Assembly (NCBI RefSeq): GCF_020905295.1
Contig: NZ_JAJJMM010000001.1
Span: forward strand, 3,782,001-3,846,000
DNA: 64,000 nt
Reading direction: 5' to 3'
DNA from: Flavobacterium piscisymbiosum
GTDB taxonomy: Bacteria > Bacteroidota > Bacteroidia > Flavobacteriales > Flavobacteriaceae
The notes under the pieces are model-generated. The model ran no database searches and was not told where the DNA came from. It saw only the letters and a program-made list of their open reading frames with translations. A program made the translations under genes and the position numbers. Positions 44,679 to 54,116 of this stretch are shown piece by piece (the first letter of the stretch is position 1; each line of letters starts with the position of its first letter).

Positions 44679-47600
44679 ATGCATATGCAAAAGAACAATT
44701 TGCCCAAAGCTACCCGCCAGGATTTTCCCATAGTTGGTATTGGCGCTTCAGCAGGAGGGCTGGAGGCTTTTAAACAACTTATAGAGGCGATTCCAGCAGA
44801 TTCTGAAATGGCTTATGTCATTGTGCAGCATTTGCATCCATTGCATGATAGTATGCTTACAGAATTGCTTTCGCGTGTAGCCAAAATTCCGGTAAACGAA
44901 ATTACTGATGATATTCATCTGGCTCCCAATACCATATATGTCATTCCGGAGAATAAATTACTCACATCTTTTGATGGTGTTTTAAAGTTAAGTCCCCGTA
45001 TAAAAGACACCAAAAATCAGGCGATTGATGTTTTTTTCAATTCATTGGCCGAAGTGCATCTGGATCTGGCCTATGGCGTACTGCTTTCAGGAAACGGATC
45101 CGACGGAACAATTGGCCTCAAAGCCATTAAAAAACACGGCGGAATTACTTTTGCTCAGGATATTGAAGCTGCTAATAACGAAATGCCACAAAACGCGATC
45201 AATGCCGGAGTGGTAGATTATGTGTTGTCGCCGGCCAAAATTGTCGAGAAACTTATTGAACTTACCCAAGCAAGAGATCAAATTAGCGAAGAAAAGGATC
45301 CCAACGACGAAGGAGTATTTCAGGAAATTATTAAAATTTTACGTCATCATAGCGGAGTAGATTTTACCTATTATAAACAAACTACCATACGCCGACGCAT
45401 TGCCAGAAGAATGGCTTTGAGTAAAATTGTGAATTTAAAAGATTATCTAAAAGTACTTCAGGGAGATAAACTGGCGCCCGAAGATTTGTTCAACGATTTA
45501 TTGATTCCTGTGACTGAATTTTTTAGAGATACCAAGATATTTCAGACAATGAGAGAAAAGGTTTTTCCCTTATTAACGAACAGAGTAACCGAAGGAAATG
45601 CCATACGTATCTGGATTGCAGGATGTTCTACCGGCGAAGAAGCGTATACACTTGCGATTGCCCTTCATGAATTTTTAGGTGAAAATCTCGAAGGAAAAGA
45701 GATTCAGATTTTTGCTTCGGATATTTCAGAAGTGGCTATAGCCAAAGCACGAATTGGGTTTTACAGAAAATCTCAAATGCGAAATGTTTCTGAAACCATT
45801 CTGACCAAATATTTCACAGCCAATACAAACGGTTATAAAATTAAAAGGCAAATTAGGGATTTATGCATTTTTGCCGTGCATAATTTTCTAACAGATCCGC
45901 CTTTTGCCAAAATGGATCTGATTACCTGTCGCAATGTATTCATTTACATGGATTCGTTTTTGCAGAAAAAATCGCTTACTACTTTTCATTACGCCTTAAA
46001 AGAAAACGGATTTTTGCTTTTAGGAAAGTCAGAAACGGCTGTTCCGGCGGCAGAACTTTTTCAGCCTTTTGAAAAAGCAGGAAAAATTTATACCCGTAAA
46101 CAGGTTTCAGGCCGATTTGTACATTCCGGTATGGGATCGAATGATAAATTGAAAACTTTAAAAACAGATATTCAAAGAAAAGAAATTATCAAAGAAGACT
46201 TTAGAAAAAGCGCCGAAGCTTTATTGATTTCTAAATATACTCCTGCCAGCGTTATTGTAAACGAGCAAATGGATATTGTTCATATCAACGCATCTATAGC
46301 CGAATTTATTGAACTTTCGACCGGAAAACCAACTTTTAATTTACTAAAAATGACCCGAGAAGGTTTGGCTTTCGAACTTCGAAATACCTGGCATAAAGCC
46401 AAAGAAACCGGAGCTTTGGTAAAAAAGGAAGGTATTCAGGTTAAGAACAAAGGGATTATTAGCGAAATATCGATCGAAATTCAGCCATTAGAAGATACTT
46501 CAGAACCTTATTTTTTGGTTTTGTTTTATAAGACCGTGGTTCGAAAAGACGATGTACTTTCGAATCAGTTTACGGCAGAAGAAATACGCGAAAACACTAA
46601 TTTAAGAAGGATCGCACAACTTGAGAAAGAATTAGCCAAAATACACGATGATGTAAATGCTATTAGTGAGGAACAGGAAGCATCGAATGAAGAACTGCAA
46701 AGTGCCAATGAAGAATTATTGAGTGGGAGCGAAGAACTGCAAAGTCTCAATGAAGAACTCGAAACCTCAAAAGAAGAATTGCAATCCAGCAACGAAGAGC
46801 TTTTGCAGATCAATCAGGAACTCCTGAACAAACAGCAGCAAATTAATATTTCTAAAAATTATACCGAGGCCATTGTAGCAACGCTTAGAGAACCTATAGT
46901 GGTGTTGGATACCAATTTAAGGATAAAAAATATCAACAGGGCATTTTCTAAAAAATACAATATTACCAAAGAAGAAGCCACTGGAAAACTGATTTACGAA
47001 ATACAAAATCATCTTTTTGATAATATCCCGATGCGCGCGATGCTCGAAAAAGTATTGCCGGAAAAAACACAGCTTGATGATTATCAAATATCTGTAAATT
47101 TGTTGCCTTACGGCGAAAGCGTCATGCTATTAAACGCCAGACAAGTAACTAATGAAACCAGTAAAGAACAACTTATTTTACTGGCAATTGAAGATATTAC
47201 AGAACGCCGAATCATCGAAAAAAGATTGCAGGTATTATCAAGCGGTTTCGAAGCGAAAGTAGAAGAACGTACTGCCGATTTATTAACAGCCAATAAAGAA
47301 CTTGAAAGTTCTGTTAAGAATCTGCACGGTGCGAATGTACAGTTACAAGAATATGCCTACGTGGCAAGTCACGATTTGCAGGAACCTTTACGTAAAATAT
47401 TGATGTTCATAAGCCGATTGCTGGAAATGAACGAAGATTTCTCTCCTCAGGTAATTGCATTAATAGAAAAAATCAGCAAATCCTCTATCAGGATGAATAC
47501 GCTTATTAAAGATTTACTAGCCTATTCGTATCTTAATAATCCTGACCGACTGTTTGCAGTGACGGATCTAAACATTATTATAGCTGATATTTTGGTTGAT

Positions 47601-48044
47601 TTTGAGTTAATGATCGAAGAACGTGATCTTGAAATAATAGTAGGTGAATTGCCTGTTATCAATGCGATTCCGTTGCAAATGAACCAGCTTTTTTATAATT
47701 TAATAAGCAATGCTCTTAAGTTTTATAAAAACGACGGTTCGATCTCTAAAGTCGAAATTAGCTCGCACAAAATGACCGCCAGTCAGATTAAAAAATATCC
47801 GAATTTAGATGCTAAATTGAGCTATTACGAAATCATCATAAAAGATAATGGCATAGGTTTTAACAAACAATACGAGAATAAAATTTTTACCATCTTCCAA
47901 AGATTACACAACAACGAAGTCTACACCGGAACCGGAATAGGTCTCGCCATTGGCAAAAAAATTGTAGAAAACCACAAAGGTATTATCTTCTCAAAAGCCG
48001 AAGAAAATATTGGTGCGGAGTTTCATATTATATTGCCGGTTTAA
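44679..48044 (+). CDS. CheB-CheR-PAS-histidine kinase fusion protein
   Basis: 1121 residues, no membrane segment. CheB methylesterase domain about 15-200 with S24 (GASAGG), H51 and D142. CheR methyltransferase about 212-480 with AGCSTGEEAYTL (SAM site, about 314-325). PAS-like region about 510-630, a coiled coil about 648-724 (repeats of NEELxS), another PAS about 730-850, then HisKA with H898 in VASHDLQEPLRK, and HATPase with DNGIGF. Cytosolic signalling hub. It is linked to the response regulator before it; no chemotaxis operon or flagellar gene is nearby. Confidence 0.94.
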   Translation: MHMQKNNLPKATRQDFPIVGIGASAGGLEAFKQLIEAIPADSEMAYVIVQHLHPLHDSMLTELLSRVAKIPVNEITDDIHLAPNTIYVIPENKLLTSFDGVLKLSPRIKDTKNQAIDVFFNSLAEVHLDLAYGVLLSGNGSDGTIGLKAIKKHGGITFAQDIEAANNEMPQNAINAGVVDYVLSPAKIVEKLIELTQARDQISEEKDPNDEGVFQEIIKILRHHSGVDFTYYKQTTIRRRIARRMALSKIVNLKDYLKVLQGDKLAPEDLFNDLLIPVTEFFRDTKIFQTMREKVFPLLTNRVTEGNAIRIWIAGCSTGEEAYTLAIALHEFLGENLEGKEIQIFASDISEVAIAKARIGFYRKSQMRNVSETILTKYFTANTNGYKIKRQIRDLCIFAVHNFLTDPPFAKMDLITCRNVFIYMDSFLQKKSLTTFHYALKENGFLLLGKSETAVPAAELFQPFEKAGKIYTRKQVSGRFVHSGMGSNDKLKTLKTDIQRKEIIKEDFRKSAEALLISKYTPASVIVNEQMDIVHINASIAEFIELSTGKPTFNLLKMTREGLAFELRNTWHKAKETGALVKKEGIQVKNKGIISEISIEIQPLEDTSEPYFLVLFYKTVVRKDDVLSNQFTAEEIRENTNLRRIAQLEKELAKIHDDVNAISEEQEASNEELQSANEELLSGSEELQSLNEELETSKEELQSSNEELLQINQELLNKQQQINISKNYTEAIVATLREPIVVLDTNLRIKNINRAFSKKYNITKEEATGKLIYEIQNHLFDNIPMRAMLEKVLPEKTQLDDYQISVNLLPYGESVMLLNARQVTNETSKEQLILLAIEDITERRIIEKRLQVLSSGFEAKVEERTADLLTANKELESSVKNLHGANVQLQEYAYVASHDLQEPLRKILMFISRLLEMNEDFSPQVIALIEKISKSSIRMNTLIKDLLAYSYLNNPDRLFAVTDLNIIIADILVDFELMIEERDLEIIVGELPVINAIPLQMNQLFYNLISNALKFYKNDGSISKVEISSHKMTASQIKKYPNLDAKLSYYEIIIKDNGIGFNKQYENKIFTIFQRLHNNEVYTGTGIGLAIGKKIVENHKGIIFSKAEENIGAEFHIILPV

Positions 48045-48069
48045 AAGTTTACAATTTATTTAATTAATG

Positions 48070-48105
48070 AAAAGACGATATGCTGAAAGGTGTATTGTCT
48101 TTTTG
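48070..48105 (+). terminator. probable intrinsic terminator
   Basis: AAAGACGATA / TATTGTCTTT forms an imperfect stem followed by TTTTGTTTTT, 26 bases after the kinase stop. Confidence 0.65.
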
Positions 48106-48298
48106 TTTTTCTAGAGGTTTTGTAAAACGGGTATTTATACTTGGTTGTTGGTTTTTATTTAGTGGTATACTTGTTTAAAATAAATTTTAGTGGATTATGG
48201 ATTTCCGTAAAGTAAATAGTTGGTGAATGTTGAGATTTGCGATTCAATATTCTTTAAATCATCTAATTTTAAACTTTTTAAAATAAACTTAATAGCTT

Positions 48299-48616
48299 AT
48301 GAACTTAATATTTAAAACAACTAAACCAAATAAATTAAAATCAGATATTTTGAAATTAATTGAAGATGAAAAGTTAAAAACCTGGAAAATACATAATAGT
48401 AACAATATCAAATATATAAAGCATATTGATCAATGGGGCGATAAGGGGGTCATAAAAATGTCTACGAATATTCAGCAAGACGAATTAATCGTAGAGGTTT
48501 TTAAATTCGAAAAAACGACTCAAAAAGTGGAAGAATTTAGTGGTTATTACTTAGGAAGATTTTGTGAAATTATTTTCGTTAACTTCCCTAATGATTTCAA
48601 TTCAATAACTAAATAA
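48299..48616 (+). CDS. hypothetical protein
   Basis: 105 residues, basic, no signal. It begins MNLIFKTTKPNKLKSDI and ends in a stretch of beta-like 'YYLGRFCEIIFVNF'. No motif recognised. It is AT-rich compared with the kinase gene before it and the next gene shares this composition (gap 42 bases, same strand). Possibly co-transcribed with the large nuclease-like gene. Function unknown. Confidence 0.6.
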   Translation: MNLIFKTTKPNKLKSDILKLIEDEKLKTWKIHNSNNIKYIKHIDQWGDKGVIKMSTNIQQDELIVEVFKFEKTTQKVEEFSGYYLGRFCEIIFVNFPNDFNSITK

Positions 48617-48658
48617 TTATCACCTCGGATATTGCTATATAATTAATTATGATAGATT

Positions 48659-50992
48659 ATGTCAAAAAGAAAAAAAAGACCAATATCTAAAAAAAAGAAG
48701 CTAACTAAGGATAAACCTTTACCTTATCAAGTAATTGAGCAAAAATTTGTACAATTTAAAAATCCTATTTTCCAGAACGTTGCATTTGAAAAAAGAACGG
48801 AATTCATTATTGAATTAGGAAATAAAGCATCTATTGAATTTGAAAGTAATTATTTAAAATTAATTGATTATTTTAAAGAATATGATCCTCTATATTTGTG
48901 CTCATTCAGTTCTTATTATTTTAATAGATTAGAAGAAGGAATCGATCAAGAGGCAATTAATGGTTTTTTGGATTTTCATTGTTTTTATCTTGAAATTTTA
49001 CAAAGCTTGTCTTTAAAAATGGCAAGGAATATTTCGGGTAAGCCACTTCATGAAAATATTAAGGATTTCAAATCAACAATTCAAAATCTAAACCATAATC
49101 AATCTTTTAGCTATCTTAAGCTTTTAGAAAAGGCTAAAGATCAAGATGATATAGGAGCAATAATATTGCGTACAGAAATGATGAATCATACTTTGGCAAT
49201 TAGAAATTGGGCATACATTAACCAAATGCAAACTATAGCTTACGAATTAGCTAATTTGATTGAAGATAAATTTATTAAATCACAAGGTTTTAAGCCTAGT
49301 GTTTTTCTTGATATTCTTTTTGGTTTAGTTTCCATAACAGAAGCTAAACTTAATCTACATCATCAAAAAACAATATCTTTTGTTAAAGCTAGAAATTATA
49401 ATGAAGTTTTCGATAAATACGAAGAAAGTTTTACAAATGTAAATTCGGTTCTTAAAACTGACAGAGAAAAGGTTTGGACAATGGTTGGAAAGAATCTAAA
49501 AAATTTAAAAGGTATGCTTTTAGAGCATTCAGATTATTTTCTTTCAGATATTTTTACTCATTCTTCATCTGAAATTTGTGAAATTTTAGAAAAAACCAAT
49601 CAGACTGAAATTTGTAATATACTAGATAAGTTAAGTTATAGCTTTGGAGATCTTTCAGAAGTAAATAAAGATTTTATTTTTTTAGATAATCCTATTCATT
49701 CCAAACCTTTCATTAAAATTAAAGATGAAAGTTATTATTCTGTAATTCCTCACATGTTTTCTCATTTAGGTATGGACTTATTAGAGAAATTTATTTTTAC
49801 TGATACTACACTACTAAAAGATTACACTGTAAAAAAAGGAAAATATCTTGAAGATAAAGTTGAAAATTTATTTAAACAATCATTTCCTAGTGCCGAAGTT
49901 TTATCAGGTAGTCTATGGAAATGTTCAAACTTGGAAAAAGATTTTGAGAATGATTTGATTGTTTTAATTGAAGATTTTGCGATAATTATAGAATGCAAAT
50001 CTGGAACAGTTTCACCACCGGCAAGGCGTGGAGCAACAGACAGATTATTTAAAACTTTAAAAGAATTAGTAATAGAGCCGTCAGAACAAGCAATTCGCTT
50101 TGAGAACTACTTAAAAGAGAATAAAAAATTACATGAATTTACTACAAAAACGAATTCAATTAATCGTATTGATAGTGCAAAAATAAAATACTATATTCCT
50201 ATTGGCATCACTCTTTCAAATTTAGGTTCAATAGGATGTAATCTTAAAAAATTAATTGATGCTAAAGTAATATCACATAAATTGAATGAATTGGCACCAT
50301 CAATAAGTTTTACAGATTTAGAAATAATCTTTGAACTTTTACCATTAGAGGCTGAAAAAATACATTATTTATCAAGAAGAAGAGAATTTGAAGCTCATTT
50401 AAAATTCCAAGGAGATGAAATGGATTTGTTTGGTTTTTATTTAGACAATGGTTTTAATATCGGTGAAACTGAATATGATGATTCTAATCATATAGACATG
50501 ACTTTAAAATCTAAAGAAATTGATCCATATATCATTGGAAAGCATAGGGGTATAAATGTAAAAAAACCTTTTCTAAAAAAAACAAAGTATTGTGATGATA
50601 TTTTAAAAAAACTTTCGCAAAAAAGTAATAATTGGCTTATGGCTTCTTATATATTATTAAATCTACCGGAAGACGATCAAATTAAATATGAAACAAATTT
50701 AAAAAGACTTACCAAAATGATAATTGATGGTAAATGCATTAAGAAACATAACTGGATGGAAATGGTATGTGGTCCTAAACGACGACGATATGTTATAGTT
50801 GGATTTCCATATAAAAATATAGATATAGAAACTAGAAATGCTATACTTAATGATATAACAGTTTCCTTAGATAAAAGAAAGCTTAGAGGTTTTTTAATTT
50901 TAGGATATAATTTAAATTCAAATGAATATCCTTATTCCGTACTAGCCGGTAGTTTTAAAACTAATTTTTTTGATGATTTAGAATTAAATTAA
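48659..50992 (+). CDS. large protein with PD-(D/E)XK nuclease-like core
   Basis: 777 residues. A basic Lys/Arg-rich N-terminus (1-20) leads into an all-helical region (about 30-330). The stretch 'KGKYLEDKVENLFKQSF' with E398, 'ENDLIVLIED' with D432, and IIIECKSGTVSPP with E445 and K447 gives the E...D-x12-E-x-K arrangement of PD-(D/E)XK (restriction-endonuclease/NERD-like) folds. The C-terminal third (about 600-777) has no recognised motif. Composition is strongly AT-rich and lysine-heavy. Possibly a defence or DNA-processing effector; family not identified. Confidence 0.75.
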   Translation: MSKRKKRPISKKKKLTKDKPLPYQVIEQKFVQFKNPIFQNVAFEKRTEFIIELGNKASIEFESNYLKLIDYFKEYDPLYLCSFSSYYFNRLEEGIDQEAINGFLDFHCFYLEILQSLSLKMARNISGKPLHENIKDFKSTIQNLNHNQSFSYLKLLEKAKDQDDIGAIILRTEMMNHTLAIRNWAYINQMQTIAYELANLIEDKFIKSQGFKPSVFLDILFGLVSITEAKLNLHHQKTISFVKARNYNEVFDKYEESFTNVNSVLKTDREKVWTMVGKNLKNLKGMLLEHSDYFLSDIFTHSSSEICEILEKTNQTEICNILDKLSYSFGDLSEVNKDFIFLDNPIHSKPFIKIKDESYYSVIPHMFSHLGMDLLEKFIFTDTTLLKDYTVKKGKYLEDKVENLFKQSFPSAEVLSGSLWKCSNLEKDFENDLIVLIEDFAIIIECKSGTVSPPARRGATDRLFKTLKELVIEPSEQAIRFENYLKENKKLHEFTTKTNSINRIDSAKIKYYIPIGITLSNLGSIGCNLKKLIDAKVISHKLNELAPSISFTDLEIIFELLPLEAEKIHYLSRRREFEAHLKFQGDEMDLFGFYLDNGFNIGETEYDDSNHIDMTLKSKEIDPYIIGKHRGINVKKPFLKKTKYCDDILKKLSQKSNNWLMASYILLNLPEDDQIKYETNLKRLTKMIIDGKCIKKHNWMEMVCGPKRRRYVIVGFPYKNIDIETRNAILNDITVSLDKRKLRGFLILGYNLNSNEYPYSVLAGSFKTNFFDDLELN

Positions 50993-51134
50993 ACTTGATG
51001 CATGCTACGTGAAGTCTCTTGACTTCTTACTTATTACATTTTTTTACTTCTGAACTCACTACTAATTAAGCTGTTCGACTAGCATTGTCGCCAGAGAGTC
51101 AGGATATTTGAAGAGCGGGTTAATGATGAAGCAT

Positions 51135-51163
51135 AAAAAAGAGATCCACAAGTCTCTTTTTTT
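51135..51163. terminator. short terminator-like hairpin
   Basis: AGAGA / TCTCT stem with A run before and T run after, between the convergent nuclease-like and XRE genes. Weak stem, so moderate certainty. Confidence 0.55.
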
Positions 51164-51187
51164 ATTTTATATATATATTACAAACTA

Positions 51188-51592
51188 TTAGTTACCCTTT
51201 AATAATTTCTCCAAATACTCAATTTTATCTTTTTCCGCCTGCAGCAAACGCTCATAAAGCTTTTTATTTTCTTCTACAGATTCCATTAATTTATCTAAAG
51301 GATTGAAAGTACAATGATTATTAAATGTTCCGGCACTACTATCTGTGAAATTATTAAAATAATTAATTGCAGCTTCTTCCGAAAAATTTTTAAGAGCTTC
51401 AACACTTACGCCTAAAGCTTTTGCAACTTCGATGAGTTTTTCATCGCTTATAGTTTCGCTATTTTCTAAAGCAGATACAGCTTGTTGGTTTGTCCCTAAA
51501 GCTTGTGCCAAAGCTTCCTGTTTCATATCACGAAGTTCACGAATACGGCTAATTTTTCGCCCTATATGATTTGGTTTTGTAAGTGTGCTCAT
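51188..51592 (-). CDS. XRE-family helix-turn-helix regulator
   Basis: 134 residues. HTH_3 domain about 12-66 ('KISRIRELRDMKQEALAQALGTNQQAVSALENSE'). The tail, about 96-133, is a charged coiled coil (ESVEENKKLYERLLQAEKDK). The domain order matches small regulators found next to mobile or defence genes. It is convergent with the nuclease-like gene and separated from it by 195 bases. Target not visible. Confidence 0.9.
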   Translation of the reverse strand: MSTLTKPNHIGRKISRIRELRDMKQEALAQALGTNQQAVSALENSETISDEKLIEVAKALGVSVEALKNFSEEAAINYFNNFTDSSAGTFNNHCTFNPLDKLMESVEENKKLYERLLQAEKDKIEYLEKLLKGN

Positions 51593-51797
51593 AATTCAAA
51601 GATAATAATTAAGTGTAATAAGTCGCAATATGTAAAAAACATATTTATCGCTGTACAATACGGCAAAAAATGATTGGGTACGAGACAATCTATTTCTTTC
51701 TTCGCTGGGTCAAACAAAAGTACAATTTTTCTTATAATAAAATAATAAAAGTCTAATTGTAAAATGATTAACAAGATACAACTAAAAAATATAAGCC

Positions 51798-52118
51798 ATG
51801 GAAACCAATGAAATCAAAAAATTAGAGAATCTTAGACAATTAACGGCCAAATATTGCAATACTTTAACTCCGTCTGCTGATAAAACAGGAACTCATAAAG
51901 CCCAAATTAAAATGCAAAATTATTATGAATTGGGCTGTACGATTACCGAAATCATAAAATTATGTATTGTAGCATTAGAACAAGAGGCACATCAAACCTC
52001 GACTACAATAAAATATTCACCTATAAATGTGCCTCTCATTTTAGAAATGGTTTTAGAGATGTTTCCTTTGGATGAATTTGAATTGATAACAGAAATTAAT
52101 GAATTGCTTGTCGAATAA
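51798..52118 (+). CDS. hypothetical protein
   Basis: 106 residues, acidic and helical. It has no known motif. It lies divergent from the XRE gene (205 bases apart), so the two may share a control region. AT-rich. Function unknown. Confidence 0.55.
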   Translation: METNEIKKLENLRQLTAKYCNTLTPSADKTGTHKAQIKMQNYYELGCTITEIIKLCIVALEQEAHQTSTTIKYSPINVPLILEMVLEMFPLDEFELITEINELLVE

Positions 52119-52133
52119 ATGAAAGCTCTTAGA

Positions 52134-52396
52134 AACCTGTTGCTCTGAAAGAGCTTTAGCAATAGCATGGTGCGAAGCACTATGAATGAAAAACGATTAT
52201 AATTTTAAGCCCTGTAAGGGCGGAAGCCTAATTTCAACAATTATTTTTACCCTATTTAGCTGATGTTATTTAGGAAAACACCTTTTTCTCTTTATGCTCA
52301 ATTTTCTTTTGCCCTTTCAGGGCAATTTTCACTTTTGATTTCATTCGTAGTGCGTTGCACTACGCTATTGCTAAAGCTCTTTCAGAGCAAAAGGTT
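52134..52396. repeat. long inverted repeat around decayed modules
   Basis: The left arm 52134-52192 (TTGCTCTGAAAGAGCTTTAG, GCAATAGC, GTGCGAAGCAC) is matched by the right arm 52334-52396 in reverse complement over about 57 bases with few differences. Inside are two shorter GCCCTxxxAGGGC palindromes. The gap 52119-52622 contains no gene besides this element. Confidence 0.7.
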
Positions 52397-52622
52397 TCGA
52401 ACACTCATGATTGCAAATGCGCGCTATATTATATTGAGAATTAATTTTGGTAGAAACGTATCCTTTTTTTCTTTAGAAAAATAAAAGATATAGTCCCGAA
52501 GTTTCAGGAGCTGGATTAGGCTACTAATAAAACCCATAAGAATTTTGTATCTTAGTTTTTAGTAACCAATTTTATTTGATCGCTAATTTTCCCGATCGAA
52601 TGAAATTATAAAATAAGACAAA

Positions 52623-53390
52623 ATGCCCTGGAATCCGGAAATCTATAATAAGTTCAAAAATATTCGATATCAGCCTTTTTATGATCTGGCCGATTTTATT
52701 AAGCCTGTAAGAGGAATGAAAGCCATTGATTTAGGTTGTGGTACGGGAGAACAAACGGCGATTTTGGCCGATAAATTCAAAGAAGCCGATTTTCTGGGCG
52801 TAGATTCTTCGGCAGAAATGCTGGAACAATCCAAATCTTTAGAAACGGATCGTCTACATTTCAGAAAAGCAACTACTGAGGAAACATTAGCCTCGGGCGA
52901 AAAATGGGACTTGATTTTTAGTAATGCGGCCTTGCAATGGTCAAACGATCATGAAACTTTGTTTGCAGAATTGATAAAACTCGTAAACCTAAAAGGACAA
53001 TTTGCAATACAAATGCCTGTTCAGCCGGAAAACAAACTCAACGTGATTCTTGCCGAATTGGTAGATGAGGAACCATTTAAATCATACTTGAATGGTTACA
53101 AAAGAGATTCCCCCGTTTTGAGTATCGACGAATATGCGCAAATTATGTTTGATGGCGGACTCGAAGAGTTACAGATTCAGCAAAAAGTATATCCTATAAT
53201 TGCGAACGATCATGAAACGCTTTATAATTTTATATCCGGTTCGGCTTTGATTCCGTATATAGAACGTCTCGAAGGCGAGCAGAAAGCGCTTTTCATTAAA
53301 ACTTATAAAGAGAGGATTGCGGAGCATTTCCCGAAACTTCCGGCGATTTATTCGTTTAAAAGGCTTTTGCTTTATGGTAGGAAAGCGTAG
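52623..53390 (+). CDS. class I SAM methyltransferase (trans-aconitate methyltransferase-like)
   Basis: 255 residues. Motif I LGCGTGEQTAILADKF (about 37-52) and 'GVDSSAEMLEQSK' (motif II) are followed by 'DLIFSNAALQWSNDHETLFAEL' (motif IV region), the Tam-like pattern. The family methylates small carboxylates such as trans-aconitate. It is a stand-alone gene with repeats on either side. Substrate inferred only from similarity. Confidence 0.9.
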   Translation: MPWNPEIYNKFKNIRYQPFYDLADFIKPVRGMKAIDLGCGTGEQTAILADKFKEADFLGVDSSAEMLEQSKSLETDRLHFRKATTEETLASGEKWDLIFSNAALQWSNDHETLFAELIKLVNLKGQFAIQMPVQPENKLNVILAELVDEEPFKSYLNGYKRDSPVLSIDEYAQIMFDGGLEELQIQQKVYPIIANDHETLYNFISGSALIPYIERLEGEQKALFIKTYKERIAEHFPKLPAIYSFKRLLLYGRKA

Positions 53391-53440
53391 CTATAAGTTT
53401 TTAATATTGCCACAGATTAAACGATTAAAATGATTTTTTA

Positions 53441-54060
53441 AATCTGCTTAATCTGCGAGAAAACGAATCTATGTCTGTTATTTAAACACATAGAGACATA
53501 GCTTTTAGGATTGCTTAAAAGTCATTTCACTTTAAATATTACCACATAGACTCGTCGAAAAGCTGTGTGTTGAAAAATTTTCACGAAGATTTTAAAAAGA
53601 TTTAAGCAGATATACGCAGATAATTATCTAAAATAAAATCTGCTTAATCTGCGAGAAAAAAAATCTTTGGCTATTATTAAACACATAGAGACATAGCTTT
53701 TAGGATCGCTTAAAAGTCGTTTCATTTGAAATATTACCGCATAGACTGGTCGAAAGTTATGTGTTGAAATTTTTCACGCAGATTTTAAAAAGATGTAAGC
53801 AGATATGCGCAGATAATTATTTAAAATAAAATCTGCTTAATCTGCGAGAAAAAAATCTTTGGTTATTATTAAACACATAGAAACATAGTTTTTAGGATTG
53901 TTTAAAAAGGCGTTTACTTAAAATATTACCGCTTAGGTTGATCGTTAAGCTATGTGAGAAAATCTAGATTTTTTTTAATTATCTAAGACATAACGTAAAT
54001 CCTATGTTTCTATGTGTTTTAAATTTTTTTTCACGCAGATTTTGCAGATTAAGCAGATTT
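53441..54060. repeat. tandem repeats of about 195 bases plus inverted-repeat copy C
   Basis: AATCTGCTTAATCTGCGAGA begins units at 53441, 53638 and 53830 (about 197 and 192 bases apart). Units carry ACACATAGAGACATAGCTTT blocks. The last half unit is a full inverted-repeat element (copy C, 53869-54022) whose ends are AAACACATAGAAACATAG and CTATGTTTCTATGTGTTT. GCAGATTAAGCAGATTTT near 54045 mirrors the unit start. Non-coding. Confidence 0.8.
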
Positions 54061-54116
54061 TAAAAAAACATTTTAATCCTTTATCGCGATAACTATCGGG
54101 AGTGAAAAAAAAAAGA

